Shown: positions 32,221-41,850, numbered from the stretch's first letter. The stretch is DNA of 64,000 nt from UMGS687 sp964383665 (GCA_964383665.1 CAYLHO010000003.1:1-64000); one strand, 5' to 3'. The notes: generated by a model not told the origin, from the letters alone. Program-made: numbers and translations.

Positions 32221-32637
32221 TTAGCATCTATTTAAATAACTTTCCAAAATTAATGCTGCCGCAACTTTGTCGATAACTTGTTTGCGTTTTTCGCGGCGCA
32301 TTCCCGATTGGATTAACATTTCTTCCGCCTCAACAGATGTTAATCTTTCATCAACATAAACAATTTCAAGCCCGCACGTTTCTTTTAATCTTTCCCCAAA
32401 TTCACGCGTTTTAAAAGCCCTTTCGCCTTCTGTTCCGTCCATGTTCATTGGAAGTCCAAGAACGATTTTTGAAACTTCATGTTCCCTTGTAAGATTTTTA
32501 AAAAACTCAAGGTCGGTTTGTTCATCTTTTCTTTTGTATGTTTCAAACGGCGATGCAATTGTTAAAAGCAAGTCGGAAAAAGCAATTCCAATTCTAACTT
32601 CGCCATAATCAAGAGCCATAATTCTTCCGTTTTTCAC
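32221..32637 (-). CDS. ruvX: RuvX/YqgF Holliday-junction resolvase-like RNase H fold protein
   Basis: 138 residues. The catalytic Asp is in IMALDYGEVRIGIAFSD, followed by IVLGLPMNMDGTEG and YVDERLTSVEAEEML, with the closing acidic residue in VIDKVAAALILESYL. The family acts on nucleic acid, in recombination or 16S rRNA maturation. The first codon is GTG at 32637; the alternative ATG at 32619 has a GGAAGA but would remove the first beta strand, so GTG is preferred, with a TAATAA -10 seven bases upstream (leaderless). Confidence 0.92.
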   Translation of the reverse strand: MKNGRIMALDYGEVRIGIAFSDLLLTIASPFETYKRKDEQTDLEFFKNLTREHEVSKIVLGLPMNMDGTEGERAFKTREFGERLKETCGLEIVYVDERLTSVEAEEMLIQSGMRREKRKQVIDKVAAALILESYLNRC

Positions 32638-32673
32638 AAAATTATTATTACATAAAAAAAACTTTTATGCAAA
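32638..32673 (-). promoter_or_regulatory. Promoter of ruvX, overlapping the upstream terminator
   Basis: Minus strand: TTTGCA (32668-32673), 17-base spacer, TAATAA (32645-32650), seven bases to GTG. The -35 sits inside the loop/stem of the terminator of the surface-protein gene. Confidence 0.5.
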
Positions 32674-32695
32674 TGTTTAACATAAAAGTTTTTTC
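32655..32695 (-). terminator. Terminator of the GLUG surface-protein gene
   Basis: AAAAAACTTTTATG / CATAAAAGTTTTTT stem with an 11-base loop, eight bases after the stop of the 32703 gene. Confidence 0.85.
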
Positions 32696-32702
32696 AATTA
32701 GA

Positions 32703-35700
32703 TTATTCGCCTGCTTTAATTTCCCAGGTTATTGTTATTGTTCCATCAATGTTGTTCGCAAGGTCGCTATTCCAACGAGATGTTTTCTTATCTTTCAATT
32801 GCAAAGTTACCGAGTAAACTCCAATTGCTGATGCTTTCGCATCTCCAGAAACAATTTCATATTCGTCTGTTTCTTCAACAGCAACTTTTTCTGAGCCATC
32901 AAACGTGAATGTCTCAATCTCTGGAACGTCAATCATGTTAAGATTATTTTGATCTTGATAGATTCCATTAAGTCCTTCAATTGCTGTTAAATATGGAGCA
33001 ATTCCTTCCTCATATGTCCAGCCTGTTGATGCACTTATGTTGAAATCCATATCTTGGAATGCTTTAATTCCAACTGTTGACTTAATTTCGCTGTTTGTTA
33101 AGTATTTAACCGTTTGTCCTTTATAAGGAATTAGTGCTTTGCTTTCCTTTGCAGTTGTTGCGCCGTCACTTGGGTTTTTGTTAATTAAAACATTGTTAAC
33201 AGTTCCAAGCATGTTGTCTTTGTTTGCCCAAGATGTTACCCAGTTTACCATGCCTTCACGAGTGTTTGTTTTCGATTCGAAATATGATGTTCCGCCAATA
33301 AATTCGCAAGCAACATAGCATTTTTCAATCTTTGCTGGGTGGCGAATTTCAAGAGCAAGCCCTGCAAGTTCTGACGCCTCACCCGCTGCTTCCAATTTCA
33401 TTTTTGTGTATGAATTCTCAACAGCTCCGCCAATTCCGTCGGCGGTGAACGCCATGTAAACAGCAAAACCTCCAACTTTGTTTCCCTTAATTGTTCCAAG
33501 GTTATAGCTTTCGCTAACCGATCCAATGAGATATGGAGCAAAACCTGCTGCTATATTGCATTCAATTGAAATGTTTGTTAAGGATTGTTCAACTGAGCCA
33601 TTTGCAGTTATATATCCAGCAATTCCACCTGCAATTTGAGATCCGTTTGCTGTTGAAGCAACAATCATACCCATTGAAGAACCTTCTTCCAAGCCAACTG
33701 AACAACGGCGGATTTTTCCATTGTTAATTCCAACAATTCCGCCAAAGAATGCACGGCAAGTTGATTGATCTTCAATTTTTAATTTAATTATTGAGCTTCC
33801 TTCAACAATTCCTGTATTATATCCAACAATTCCGCCAAATATTTTTGCAGACGCTTTTACTGTTTCCTCGCCAGTTACAACGCTTGAAGAATCAATTGTT
33901 TTTCCTGTTATGATGAAATAGTTTTGAACTTGAATTCCACTTATTGTTCCATGGTTAATTGCTGCGGTTGACCCTGCATAAACATTTCCACCTTCTTTGT
34001 TTGAAGAGATTGTGTTAATGTTGGATCCGTTCGAGTCGATGTTAATTCCACCATTTGTGTTTGAGATAATTCCATAGTTAACGGAAACAATTCCGCCAGC
34101 ATAAGAAGCATCTTCAATTTTTACGTTTATGATTGCACAATTTGTTATTTTTCCATAGTTAACTGCTGCAATTCCACCTGCGTATTCAACGTTCTTAATT
34201 GAAACGTTTTCAACTGTTAAATTTTTAACTTCTGCTGTTGTTCCAAGTTGTCCAAAGAATCCAGCAAATTCTCTTGTTTGATAAACATGGCTTGAAGGCA
34301 ATGTTATCTTATGACCATTTCCGTCGAAAGTTCCACTGAAAGTGAATTTCCCGCCGCCAATTGGTTCTAAATTTTCAATTCCATCAAGGTTGATGTCAAC
34401 GTTTAAAACATAGTTTTGACGAAGCCAATATCTTCTTGCAATATCAGAAATTGCGCTTGATGTCATTTTTGTGTAGTATTCAATAAAGTCTTCTTTAGAT
34501 TCAATCTTATATGTGTCTTGTTCAAAATAAGTTGCAGTTTCCATTCCAAGTTCATTAATTCTTGGAGCTTCGCCTTCAACAATCGACCAAGCTGAAAGTG
34601 CTTCACCAATGCTCCACTTTTCGGAAGGGTCTGTCATGTATGTTGATTCTTTCTTAAGCTCACTTTCGGTTATTAATGTTGTTGCATTTGGAAAAGATGA
34701 CCCACCTTTTGTCATTGTGTTATTTGGTGAGTAGAAATAGTTTCCAATAACTCTTTGAGCCGCTGGAGTTCCATTAAATGAGTCGACATATTGAACTGAA
34801 AGTGGGAGATTCCCAATGATTCCCTTGCTTTCGTTTGTTTTATTGTTTATAGATACAATTGCAAGATTGTTTTTGATAAATGGGTAAATTGTTGCAACAA
34901 CTGTTGAGCCATCTGTTATATCGAGTTTGTTGAGACTATCTGCTTCTGCAGTTCCTCCAGCAATTCCACCAATATGAATTGAAATTCCTCTTGAATCAAT
35001 TCCCTTCTCTTTATTCCCTTTAATGAAATGTAAAGATTTGTCTGCAATAGATTTTTCAATGTCGAAAGTTACTTCTGCTTTATTATTATGAACTGTTGTT
35101 CCTAAAACATATCCGGTTATTCCTCCAACTTCAAAGAGAACAAGATCTTTCCCTTCAACAATTGATGCAGCTGTTTCCAATGTCCCAATTTCACCTTGGA
35201 AAGTGCACATTGAAACAATTCCTCTGTCGGCAAGTGCTGTTGTTCCGTCGTATCCAGCGAAAACACCTTCGGCTGCACCAACAATTCCGCCAATGAAGCA
35301 AAAACTTGATGAACCTGTTGTTGAATATGGCGCAGCATGAATTAATCCGTTTTGAACTTCAACTTTCGATATTGTTGAGCCGCTGCTCATTGCAGCAACA
35401 ACGCCAACAAAGTTGAATTGTCCGCGAATTATTGGGTTAACAAAAGTTAAGTTTGAAACTGTTGCCAAACTGCTGATGTATGTGAAAAATCCTGCAAACT
35501 CTTGGTTTGTTGTAATTTCCATTCCAGAAATTTTGAATGGGTGTTGATTTCCTTCAAGTTTTCCTGTAAAAGGAACATTTGGGTCTTGGCAAAGAGGAAC
35601 CCATTCTTTTGTTAAAGTGATGTCGCAAAGAACTTTGTAACTTGCCGAAGCACTCCAATTTTGTACGTTCTCTTCGCTGTAAGTTCTTGTTCCGCCAATT

Positions 35701-36098
35701 GCTCTAAGGTCGTCTTCGTTTTTAATGTAATATGGAGCATCATTTGTTCCATCTCCAACTTTAACCTTAAAATTAAAAGGCCCGTAATTTTCATTTTCTG
35801 TTGTTATAAGAATTTCTGTTTCGCCTGAGGAAAGCGCAACAATTTTTCCTGTTTCAAGATCGAATGAAACAACATCTTCGTTGGTTAAAGAATAGGAAAG
35901 TTCTGTTTGTTTTTTCGTGTGGGAAATTTCCAAACTTGTTTCCTCTCCAACGTTAAGATAGATTTCATCAAGTCCTAATTCATCTGCCGATGGATAGTTT
36001 ATTGTTATGCATTCATAGTTCTTAACCATGTAGTAAGTTGTTAATCCAATGAATAAACACCCAACGAGAACTGAAAAATAAACTGCTAATCTTTTCAT
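32703..36098 (-). CDS. Large secreted surface protein with Big-2 and GLUG repeats
   Basis: 1131 residues. An N-terminal signal/anchor helix (about 5-25) is followed by an Ig-like Big-2 domain (LDEIYLNVGEETSLEIS to VALSSGETEILITTE, about 42-110). A long run of GLUG-type beta-helix repeats follows, e.g. FAGFFGQLGTTAEVKNLT, YAGGIAAVNYGKITNC, FGGIVGYNTGIVEGSS and FFGGIVGINNGKIRRC. The C-terminus is a short beta domain without a sortase motif or terminal helix. Such proteins act as adhesins or proteases' scaffolds in gut bacteria; adhesion is an inference. The start has GAAGGAGATAAAA upstream. Confidence 0.85.
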   Translation of the reverse strand: MKRLAVYFSVLVGCLFIGLTTYYMVKNYECITINYPSADELGLDEIYLNVGEETSLEISHTKKQTELSYSLTNEDVVSFDLETGKIVALSSGETEILITTENENYGPFNFKVKVGDGTNDAPYYIKNEDDLRAIGGTRTYSEENVQNWSASASYKVLCDITLTKEWVPLCQDPNVPFTGKLEGNQHPFKISGMEITTNQEFAGFFTYISSLATVSNLTFVNPIIRGQFNFVGVVAAMSSGSTISKVEVQNGLIHAAPYSTTGSSSFCFIGGIVGAAEGVFAGYDGTTALADRGIVSMCTFQGEIGTLETAASIVEGKDLVLFEVGGITGYVLGTTVHNNKAEVTFDIEKSIADKSLHFIKGNKEKGIDSRGISIHIGGIAGGTAEADSLNKLDITDGSTVVATIYPFIKNNLAIVSINNKTNESKGIIGNLPLSVQYVDSFNGTPAAQRVIGNYFYSPNNTMTKGGSSFPNATTLITESELKKESTYMTDPSEKWSIGEALSAWSIVEGEAPRINELGMETATYFEQDTYKIESKEDFIEYYTKMTSSAISDIARRYWLRQNYVLNVDINLDGIENLEPIGGGKFTFSGTFDGNGHKITLPSSHVYQTREFAGFFGQLGTTAEVKNLTVENVSIKNVEYAGGIAAVNYGKITNCAIINVKIEDASYAGGIVSVNYGIISNTNGGINIDSNGSNINTISSNKEGGNVYAGSTAAINHGTISGIQVQNYFIITGKTIDSSSVVTGEETVKASAKIFGGIVGYNTGIVEGSSIIKLKIEDQSTCRAFFGGIVGINNGKIRRCSVGLEEGSSMGMIVASTANGSQIAGGIAGYITANGSVEQSLTNISIECNIAAGFAPYLIGSVSESYNLGTIKGNKVGGFAVYMAFTADGIGGAVENSYTKMKLEAAGEASELAGLALEIRHPAKIEKCYVACEFIGGTSYFESKTNTREGMVNWVTSWANKDNMLGTVNNVLINKNPSDGATTAKESKALIPYKGQTVKYLTNSEIKSTVGIKAFQDMDFNISASTGWTYEEGIAPYLTAIEGLNGIYQDQNNLNMIDVPEIETFTFDGSEKVAVEETDEYEIVSGDAKASAIGVYSVTLQLKDKKTSRWNSDLANNIDGTITITWEIKAGE

Positions 36099-36214
36099 TT
36101 TTATCTCCTTCGCTTGAAATTATATCGCAAAGTGGAAACTCTGTCAATACTAAAATCCCAAAATAACTTCGATTTTTAACGAAAAAACAGCCTCATTTTA
36201 AGCCAATTAATCGT

Positions 36215-36243
36215 TTGGAAAATAATAAAATTTGTTATAAAAT
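36215..36243 (+). promoter_or_regulatory. Promoter of the frr operon
   Basis: TTGGAA (36215-36220), 17-base spacer, TAAAAT (36238-36243), 34 bases before the frr GTG. Confidence 0.6.
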
Positions 36244-36277
36244 GATTCTATCAAAATATATAGAGGAGAAAAAGAAA

Positions 36278-36844
36278 GTGGACGAAGAAGTTAAAGAATA
36301 TATTGGTGCATGTCAAGATGACATGGAAAAGGCAATTTCCTATCTTAAAAATGAATATCAAGTTATTCGTGCGGGGCGCGCTAACCCACATATTTTAGAC
36401 AAAGTTACCGTAGAATACTATGGAGTTCCAACTCCAATCAATCAAATGGCAAACATTTCTGTTCCAGAGGCAAGAATGCTTATGATAAGCGTTTGGGATT
36501 CCTCTCAACTTACGAATGTTTCCAAAGCAATTTCCCAAGCAGACATTGGAATAACGCCAATTGACGACGGGAAAGTTATTCGCCTTGTTTTCCCAGCATT
36601 AACCGAGGAAAGACGCCGCGAAATTGTTAAGAATGTTAAATCGCTTTGCGAAAACGCAAAAATTTCAATTCGAAACGCAAGAAGAGATTGCCTTGACATT
36701 TTTAAGCAAATGAAAAAAGACTCATCTCTTTCTGAAGACGCTTACGACAACGCAGAAAAAGAAGTTCAAAAACTTGTTGAAAAATATAACGCGCTTGCCG
36801 ACGAAGTTTGCGCTGCTAAAGAAAAAGAAACCATGGAAGTCTGA
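36278..36844 (+). CDS. frr: Ribosome recycling factor
   Basis: 188 residues from GTG 36278, which has TAGAGGAGAAAAAGAAA upstream; the open frame extends to 36215, but that would start inside the promoter. Family landmarks are YQVIRAGRANPHILD, VEYYGVPTPINQMANI, LVFPALTEERRREIVK and NARRDCLDIFKQMKKD. With EF-G it splits post-termination ribosomes. First gene of frr-uppS-cdsA-rseP; pyrH, normally just upstream, is not present here. Confidence 0.95.
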   Translation: MDEEVKEYIGACQDDMEKAISYLKNEYQVIRAGRANPHILDKVTVEYYGVPTPINQMANISVPEARMLMISVWDSSQLTNVSKAISQADIGITPIDDGKVIRLVFPALTEERRREIVKNVKSLCENAKISIRNARRDCLDIFKQMKKDSSLSEDAYDNAEKEVQKLVEKYNALADEVCAAKEKETMEV

Positions 36845-36860
36845 TGAGAGAAATAAGGGA

Positions 36861-37553
36861 ATGAAAATATCAAATCCTCCATGTCACATTGGAATCATAC
36901 TTGACGGAAACGGAAGGTGGGCAAAAAGGCGTCATCTTCCTCGTCTTATTGGGCATCAAGCAGGCGCAGATGCCGTTAAAAAACTTATTGTTGCCTCAAA
37001 CAAACTTGGAATTAAGGTTGTTTCCGTTTATGCTTTTTCAACTGAAAACTGGAAAAGGTCGAAAGAGGAAGTTAACGGAATTTTTGAAATCATTGAAAGA
37101 ACTTTAGATTTAAACTTTAACAAGTTTGTTGACGGGAATTACAAATTTCTTGTTATGGGCGACATGACGAAACTAAATTTAAGTCTTCAAACTAAACTTG
37201 AAAAACTTATTGCCGCAACAAAGAACAACACTGGTTTAATTTTTAATGTTGCGCTTAACTATGGAGGGCGTGCGGAAATTGTTCGCGCAGCCAACAAGCT
37301 TATTCAAAGCAGGAAAGAAACTGTTTCCGAGGAAGATTTCGAGAAGGAACTTTACACGGCTTCTCTCCCTCCTCTCGATTTTGTTATTCGAACGGGCGGA
37401 GAACAGAGAATAAGCAATTTCATGCTTTGGCAAATTGCATATTCGGAATTTTATTTCCCAAAATATTTTTGGCCAAGTTTTAACGAACGCAAACTTAAAA
37501 AGTGTTGCAAAATTTTTGCAAAACGCGACAGGAGATTTGGAAACGTTAAATAA
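36861..37553 (+). CDS. uppS: Isoprenyl transferase (undecaprenyl diphosphate synthase)
   Basis: 230 residues from ATG 36861, preceded by AAGGGA; a longer frame begins within frr. Signatures are IGIILDGNGRWAKRR (catalytic Asp and diphosphate-binding Arg), AFSTENWKRSKEEV, LNYGGRAEIV, and DFVIRTGGEQRISNF followed by YFWPSF. It builds the C55 lipid carrier for cell-wall synthesis. Lies between frr and cdsA, co-transcribed. Confidence 0.95.
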   Translation: MKISNPPCHIGIILDGNGRWAKRRHLPRLIGHQAGADAVKKLIVASNKLGIKVVSVYAFSTENWKRSKEEVNGIFEIIERTLDLNFNKFVDGNYKFLVMGDMTKLNLSLQTKLEKLIAATKNNTGLIFNVALNYGGRAEIVRAANKLIQSRKETVSEEDFEKELYTASLPPLDFVIRTGGEQRISNFMLWQIAYSEFYFPKYFWPSFNERKLKKCCKIFAKRDRRFGNVK

Positions 37554-37565
37554 CAGGAGGAACAA

Positions 37566-38519
37566 ATGAAAAAAAGGGTTATTGTTGCTGCAATTTTAAT
37601 TGCAATTCTTGGCGGTGCTTTTGCACTTAGGCTAATTAACAACTATGGTGTTTACTTTTTTGATTTAATTATTGCAACTCTTTGTGTCCTTTGCGCGCTT
37701 GAGTTCTCAAAACTTATAAGTGCAAACGGAGTTCCAGCATGCCAAATTGCATCGGGGCTTTACCCTTCGTTTATGTTTGCTGGGCACATGCTCTATTTCA
37801 TTTTCGACATTGAATCATATTTTTATGTTGTTATTCAACTTTCAATTTTGCTTGCAAGCCTGCTTTTAACTTTTGTTGTTTATCTTTTCCTTAACAACAA
37901 AGCAACAGTTGAAAAAAGGCAAGAAAGCAAGCTTGGAAAAATTGCATTTGCATCAAGAGTTTCAATTAAAACAGCTTTAACTTTTATCTATCCAAGCTGC
38001 TTCCTTCTTGGGCTTATGCTTCTTAACAGAATCGACATGTTTTCAAGCCCAAGCGTTGCGCTTTTTGAAGGGAACCTTGGTTGGATTGCTCTTATACTGA
38101 CTTTCTTAATTCCAATTTTAACCGACACTTTTGCAATGCTTTGCGGAATGGTTCTTAAAGGCCCAAAACTTTGCAAGAAAATAAGCCCAAACAAAACAAT
38201 TTCAGGCGCTGTTTGCTCTCTTATTTTAACAAGTCTTGTTTCAGGTGCTTTCTTCTATATTTTCAATGCATTTGGCGTTTTGGCACATGGATTTAGTGAA
38301 CTTGGAATTCAAGTTTGGCATTTTGTTATTCTTGGCTTGTGCGGTTCAATTGTTTGCCAACTTGGCGATCTTTTTGAATCGTTTGTTAAACGAAGAGCAA
38401 ACGTTAAGGACAGCGGAAATCTTCTTCCAGGGCACGGCGGTTTTCTTGACCGCTTCGACAGCCACATTTTCAATGCCCCATTTGTTTTTGTCTTTTTTGT
38501 TTTAGCATTTATTATTTAA
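37566..38519 (+). CDS. cdsA: Phosphatidate cytidylyltransferase
   Basis: 317 residues with seven to eight membrane helices. The CDP-DAG synthase signature is intact near the C-terminus: SFVKRRANVKDSGNLLPGHG followed by GFLDRFDS, with the metal-binding Asp residues. Also seen are DTFAMLCGMVLKGPKL and KISPNKTISGAV. It makes CDP-diacylglycerol from phosphatidic acid and CTP; the cardiolipin synthase at 53535 acts downstream in the same pathway. AGGAGG precedes the ATG. Confidence 0.95.
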   Translation: MKKRVIVAAILIAILGGAFALRLINNYGVYFFDLIIATLCVLCALEFSKLISANGVPACQIASGLYPSFMFAGHMLYFIFDIESYFYVVIQLSILLASLLLTFVVYLFLNNKATVEKRQESKLGKIAFASRVSIKTALTFIYPSCFLLGLMLLNRIDMFSSPSVALFEGNLGWIALILTFLIPILTDTFAMLCGMVLKGPKLCKKISPNKTISGAVCSLILTSLVSGAFFYIFNAFGVLAHGFSELGIQVWHFVILGLCGSIVCQLGDLFESFVKRRANVKDSGNLLPGHGGFLDRFDSHIFNAPFVFVFFVLAFII

Positions 38520-38534
38520 TTTAAGGAGTTGAAC

Positions 38535-39683
38535 GTGAACTTAAACTTTCTATGTGCTTTTAATCCCATGATGATTTTATATGTTGTTCTTGCGATTCTT
38601 GTTTTTTTGCTTATGATCATGATCCACGAACTTGGACATTACACCGCGGGAAAAATTTTAAAGTTTAAAATTAATGAATTTTCAATTGGCTTTGGAAAAG
38701 CAATTTTTTCGCGAACAAACAAAAAAGGAGAAAAGTTTTCGATAAGACTTTTCCCTCTTGGCGGATTTTGCTCTTTTGAAGGCGAAAACGGCGAAGGAGC
38801 AGAAAAAAATCCCGATGCTTTCACAAATCAAAAACCTTGGAAAAGAATGATTGTTCTTTTTATGGGTGCTTTTTTCAATTTCCTTTCCGCAATTATTTTT
38901 TCCTTTATTTTGCTTGTTTGCTTTGGGTTCGACATATATCAAGTTTCAAACGATCCTTCAATTTATAATTCAAATCTTCAAACGGGCGATGTCATCTACT
39001 ATGTTAACGGCGAAAAAGTTTGCTTTGCAACAAACGGAACAGTCACTGCTCTTTTAAACAAACAAGAGGTTAACAAGGATTTCACTGTTACTGTTAAACG
39101 ATTCAATGAAGAAACAAACACTTATGCATTTTTGGACGTAACAATCCAAAGAAAACAACTTTTTGCAGAAGGCGTTGATCCATCAACTTTAACCCCAGAA
39201 CAACTTGCCGAAACAACAAATGGTGCAATCTATGCGCTTGACAGCGAAGGCAATCCAATCTACACAATTGGAGCAAATCTTAAATTATATCCTCGACCAT
39301 TCCTTGAAGCAATTGGTGAGGCAGTTATTTTGGCTGTTATGATGGCATGGGCAGTTTTGAAATCGCTGTGGATGCTTATAACCTTCCAACTAACAACGAA
39401 AGACGTTGGCGGTCCAATTACAACAATAAGCATGATTGCAACAAGCGCGTCAACCTCAATTGTTAACCTGTTTGTTTTAATTCCGTTAATTTCCGCAAAC
39501 CTTGCAATGTTTAACCTTATTCCGTTCCCTGCCTTGGACGGGGCTCAAATTGTTTTCACGGGAATTGAATGGATAAGAAAAAAACCTATAAAACCGAAGG
39601 TTCAAGGAATAATAAACATGTGCGGGCTAATATTCCTGCTGGGGCTTGTTGTTGTTTTGGACATTCTGCATTTCGTGCTTTAA
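38535..39683 (+). CDS. rseP: RIP zinc metalloprotease RseP (site-2 protease)
   Basis: 382 residues from GTG 38535, six bases after AAGGAG. The zinc motif HELGH lies in the first helix region (near residue 36), followed by a membrane helix, a PDZ domain (SNLQTGDVIYYVNGEKV) that is longer than usual by about 40 residues (a Gln/Leu/Thr-rich insertion after TIQRK), and the second catalytic motif NLIPFPALDGAQIV. It cleaves membrane-bound anti-sigma factors or signal-peptide remnants. dxr, normally between cdsA and rseP in Bacillus, is absent. Confidence 0.93.
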   Translation: MNLNFLCAFNPMMILYVVLAILVFLLMIMIHELGHYTAGKILKFKINEFSIGFGKAIFSRTNKKGEKFSIRLFPLGGFCSFEGENGEGAEKNPDAFTNQKPWKRMIVLFMGAFFNFLSAIIFSFILLVCFGFDIYQVSNDPSIYNSNLQTGDVIYYVNGEKVCFATNGTVTALLNKQEVNKDFTVTVKRFNEETNTYAFLDVTIQRKQLFAEGVDPSTLTPEQLAETTNGAIYALDSEGNPIYTIGANLKLYPRPFLEAIGEAVILAVMMAWAVLKSLWMLITFQLTTKDVGGPITTISMIATSASTSIVNLFVLIPLISANLAMFNLIPFPALDGAQIVFTGIEWIRKKPIKPKVQGIINMCGLIFLLGLVVVLDILHFVL

Positions 39684-39697
39684 CAAAGGAGATTTAA

Positions 39698-40267
39698 TTG
39701 GAAAACAACATTGAAAAAAATCTACAAATTCAAGAGGGAAGAAAAACATATGTAACAAAACTTAAAACAAGGCTTGTTTTAGTTATTCCAATGTTTGTTC
39801 TTTCTGTTTTGTCAATTGTTATTGGTGTTTTATTCCTTCCAAAATCTTCTCAAAAAATTGATCTTTTTTTCTCTTTTAACTCAAGCAATGCTTCTGCTCA
39901 AATAAAACGGCAAGATTTAGGAGCAAAATCCTCAAACAACATTTTACCGTTAACATTTTCCCCCGAATCTTCTTCCCCAAAGGTTGAAATTGATTCATGG
40001 TCGAACTCTGTTGAGTTTAACGAGAACCAAAACGACATAACAATAACAATTAGTGTTGTTAACACTGCCAATTGTCCAATTTGGTTTAAAGTTCAAAAGT
40101 TAAGCAATGAAGTTGACAACCTTAAAGTTGATTTTTCAAGCGAAGAAGCCATAACAATTGAAAGTTTAAAATCTGGAGCTATTTCCATAACGTTGTCTGC
40201 AATAAACAAAAATGTTCAAGTTAAAAACTCTCAACTTAAATTTCAGATACTTTTAGGAAAAGTGTAA
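39698..40267 (+). CDS. Small membrane-anchored protein of unknown function
   Basis: 189 residues with a TTG start six bases after AAGGAG. A basic N-terminus and one membrane helix (about 26-49) are followed by an extracellular, Ser-rich stretch and an Ig-like beta region (ITITISVVNTANCPIWFKVQ) reminiscent of domains that describe conserved repeats in surface proteins. Not recognised. It is the last gene of the frr-rseP transcript before a terminator. Confidence 0.6.
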   Translation: MENNIEKNLQIQEGRKTYVTKLKTRLVLVIPMFVLSVLSIVIGVLFLPKSSQKIDLFFSFNSSNASAQIKRQDLGAKSSNNILPLTFSPESSSPKVEIDSWSNSVEFNENQNDITITISVVNTANCPIWFKVQKLSNEVDNLKVDFSSEEAITIESLKSGAISITLSAINKNVQVKNSQLKFQILLGKV

Positions 40268-40290
40268 AAACTGCGAAAAGCAGTTTTTTT
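40266..40290 (+). terminator. Terminator of the frr-uppS-cdsA-rseP operon
   Basis: AAAACTGC / GCAGTTTT stem, loop GAAAA, T run. Confidence 0.9.
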
Positions 40291-40302
40291 ATTGCAAAAA
40301 TC

Positions 40303-40331
40303 TTGTTTTAAAATGAAAATTATTGTAAAAT
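40303..40331 (+). promoter_or_regulatory. Promoter of the PolC-like exonuclease gene
   Basis: TTGTTT (40303-40308), 17-base spacer, TAAAAT (40326-40331), six bases before ATG 40338; no Shine-Dalgarno sequence. Confidence 0.65.
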
Positions 40332-40337
40332 TTAAGC

Positions 40338-41849
40338 ATGGATTGGCTTGTTTCAAAAATCAACAGCGAGTTTAATAATAGATTTAGCTTTATAAAGTTA
40401 TTTAATGTGACGCTTAATAAAAAACAAAAAACGTGTTACATAACTTTATTATATCCAGAAAGCAAAAACATTTCCGACGACGAGAAGGAATTGATTGACG
40501 CCTATGTTAAGAAAATTCTTAACTTAAATTCGAAAGTTTTTGTTAAATTTAAAAAGAGTTATCTTGACAACAATTTAATTTTGAAAGCACTTTTTGACTT
40601 TTTCGAAAAATCTTTCCCATCGGTTGTTCCTTTCATAAGCAAAGATAATGCAAAAGTTGAAAAGGACTTCTCTCAAACAAACGTGACAATAACAATTGAC
40701 AAAGGTTTCTTGGAGTTTTTTAATGAGAACGATTTAAAATCCGCCTCAAAAAAAGAAATGGAAAAGCAATTTTGCACGGAGTTTTTCTTAAACATCGAGC
40801 AAGGCGAAGTTGCAAAAGATGTTGAACTTAAGCCAATTCAGCACGTCAAAAAATCTGTTCCGCGCTTTCAAGTTGAACAATTCAGAAATCTTTTTGGTGG
40901 AGAAATATCCCCCAACCCAGAATTTATCAAGAACATAAAAACAGCAAAAGCATCTGTTATTCTTGCGGGAAAAATTGAAAATTTTGAAGAGAAAAGTTAT
41001 GAGGCCAAGAAAGGCAAAATGAAAGGTCAGATGAAAAATTATTTTGCTTTTGTTCTTAACGACACAACGGCAAGAATTGATGTTCGCTATTTCACAACAA
41101 TTGCTAATGAAAAAAAATTCGCTCAACTTCTTTCGGGCGATGAAGTTTTGATTATGGGCGATGTTGAGGAATTTAACAAAAAATTAACTCTTTATGTTAA
41201 ATCGATTTCAAGATGCAAGCTCCCAGAAAAAATTGAACTTAAACAAAACTTTTCAATGGAATTTGAAACAGATTGCGTAAGCCCATATTCTCTTGCAAGT
41301 CAGGATAACCTTTTTAAACCGGAGGTCGTCTATAATCCGTTCATCGAACGCGGGTCTTTTGTTGTTTTCGACACTGAAACAACAGGTCTTGACTATGAGC
41401 ACGATGAACTTTTGGAAATTGGCGCGGTTAAAATTGAAAAAGGAATTATTGTTTCAAAATTTTCAATGTTAATTAAACCTCGAAATCCAATTCCTGCCTC
41501 GGCAACAGAAATTAACAACATAACAAACGAAATGGTTTCAGAAAGTCCAAGCGCAGATGTTGTTGTTCGCGATTTCTTTCGCTATTGCAAGGGAAGCGCG
41601 CTTGTTGGATATAATGTTTCGTTTGACCAAAAGTTCGTTCTTCAAGAGGCAAAAAAACAAGGGCTTGTTTTTGAAAACGAATTTGTTGACGTTATGCCGC
41701 TTGCAAAAAGTAAACTGCGTTTAACGCGTTACCGTCTTGGCGATGTTGTTAAAGCGCTGGGGATAACTCTCGACGGAGCCCACAGAGCCTATGCCGACGC
41801 TCTTGCAACCGCTGAAGCATTTTTAAAACTTAATTCAAATGAAATATAA
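40338..41849 (+). CDS. PolC-type N-terminal/OB/exonuclease protein lacking the polymerase
   Basis: 503 residues. Residues 1-190 resemble the N-terminal domain of PolC. Residues 200-300 form the PolC OB fold (ASVILAGKIENFEEKSY, MKNYFAFVLNDTTARIDVRY, LLSGDEVLIMGDVEEFN). Residues 335-500 form a DEDDh 3'-5' exonuclease: FVVFDTETTGLDYEHDELLE, VGYNVSFDQKFVL, HRAYADALATAEAFL. In PolC a PHP domain surrounds the exonuclease and a polymerase follows; here both are missing and the frame ends cleanly at a terminator. The position after frr-uppS-cdsA-rseP is where polC sits in Bacillus, so this is most likely a reduced polC descendant acting as a separate proofreading or repair exonuclease. Confidence 0.82.
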   Translation: MDWLVSKINSEFNNRFSFIKLFNVTLNKKQKTCYITLLYPESKNISDDEKELIDAYVKKILNLNSKVFVKFKKSYLDNNLILKALFDFFEKSFPSVVPFISKDNAKVEKDFSQTNVTITIDKGFLEFFNENDLKSASKKEMEKQFCTEFFLNIEQGEVAKDVELKPIQHVKKSVPRFQVEQFRNLFGGEISPNPEFIKNIKTAKASVILAGKIENFEEKSYEAKKGKMKGQMKNYFAFVLNDTTARIDVRYFTTIANEKKFAQLLSGDEVLIMGDVEEFNKKLTLYVKSISRCKLPEKIELKQNFSMEFETDCVSPYSLASQDNLFKPEVVYNPFIERGSFVVFDTETTGLDYEHDELLEIGAVKIEKGIIVSKFSMLIKPRNPIPASATEINNITNEMVSESPSADVVVRDFFRYCKGSALVGYNVSFDQKFVLQEAKKQGLVFENEFVDVMPLAKSKLRLTRYRLGDVVKALGITLDGAHRAYADALATAEAFLKLNSNEI

Positions 41850-41850
41850 A

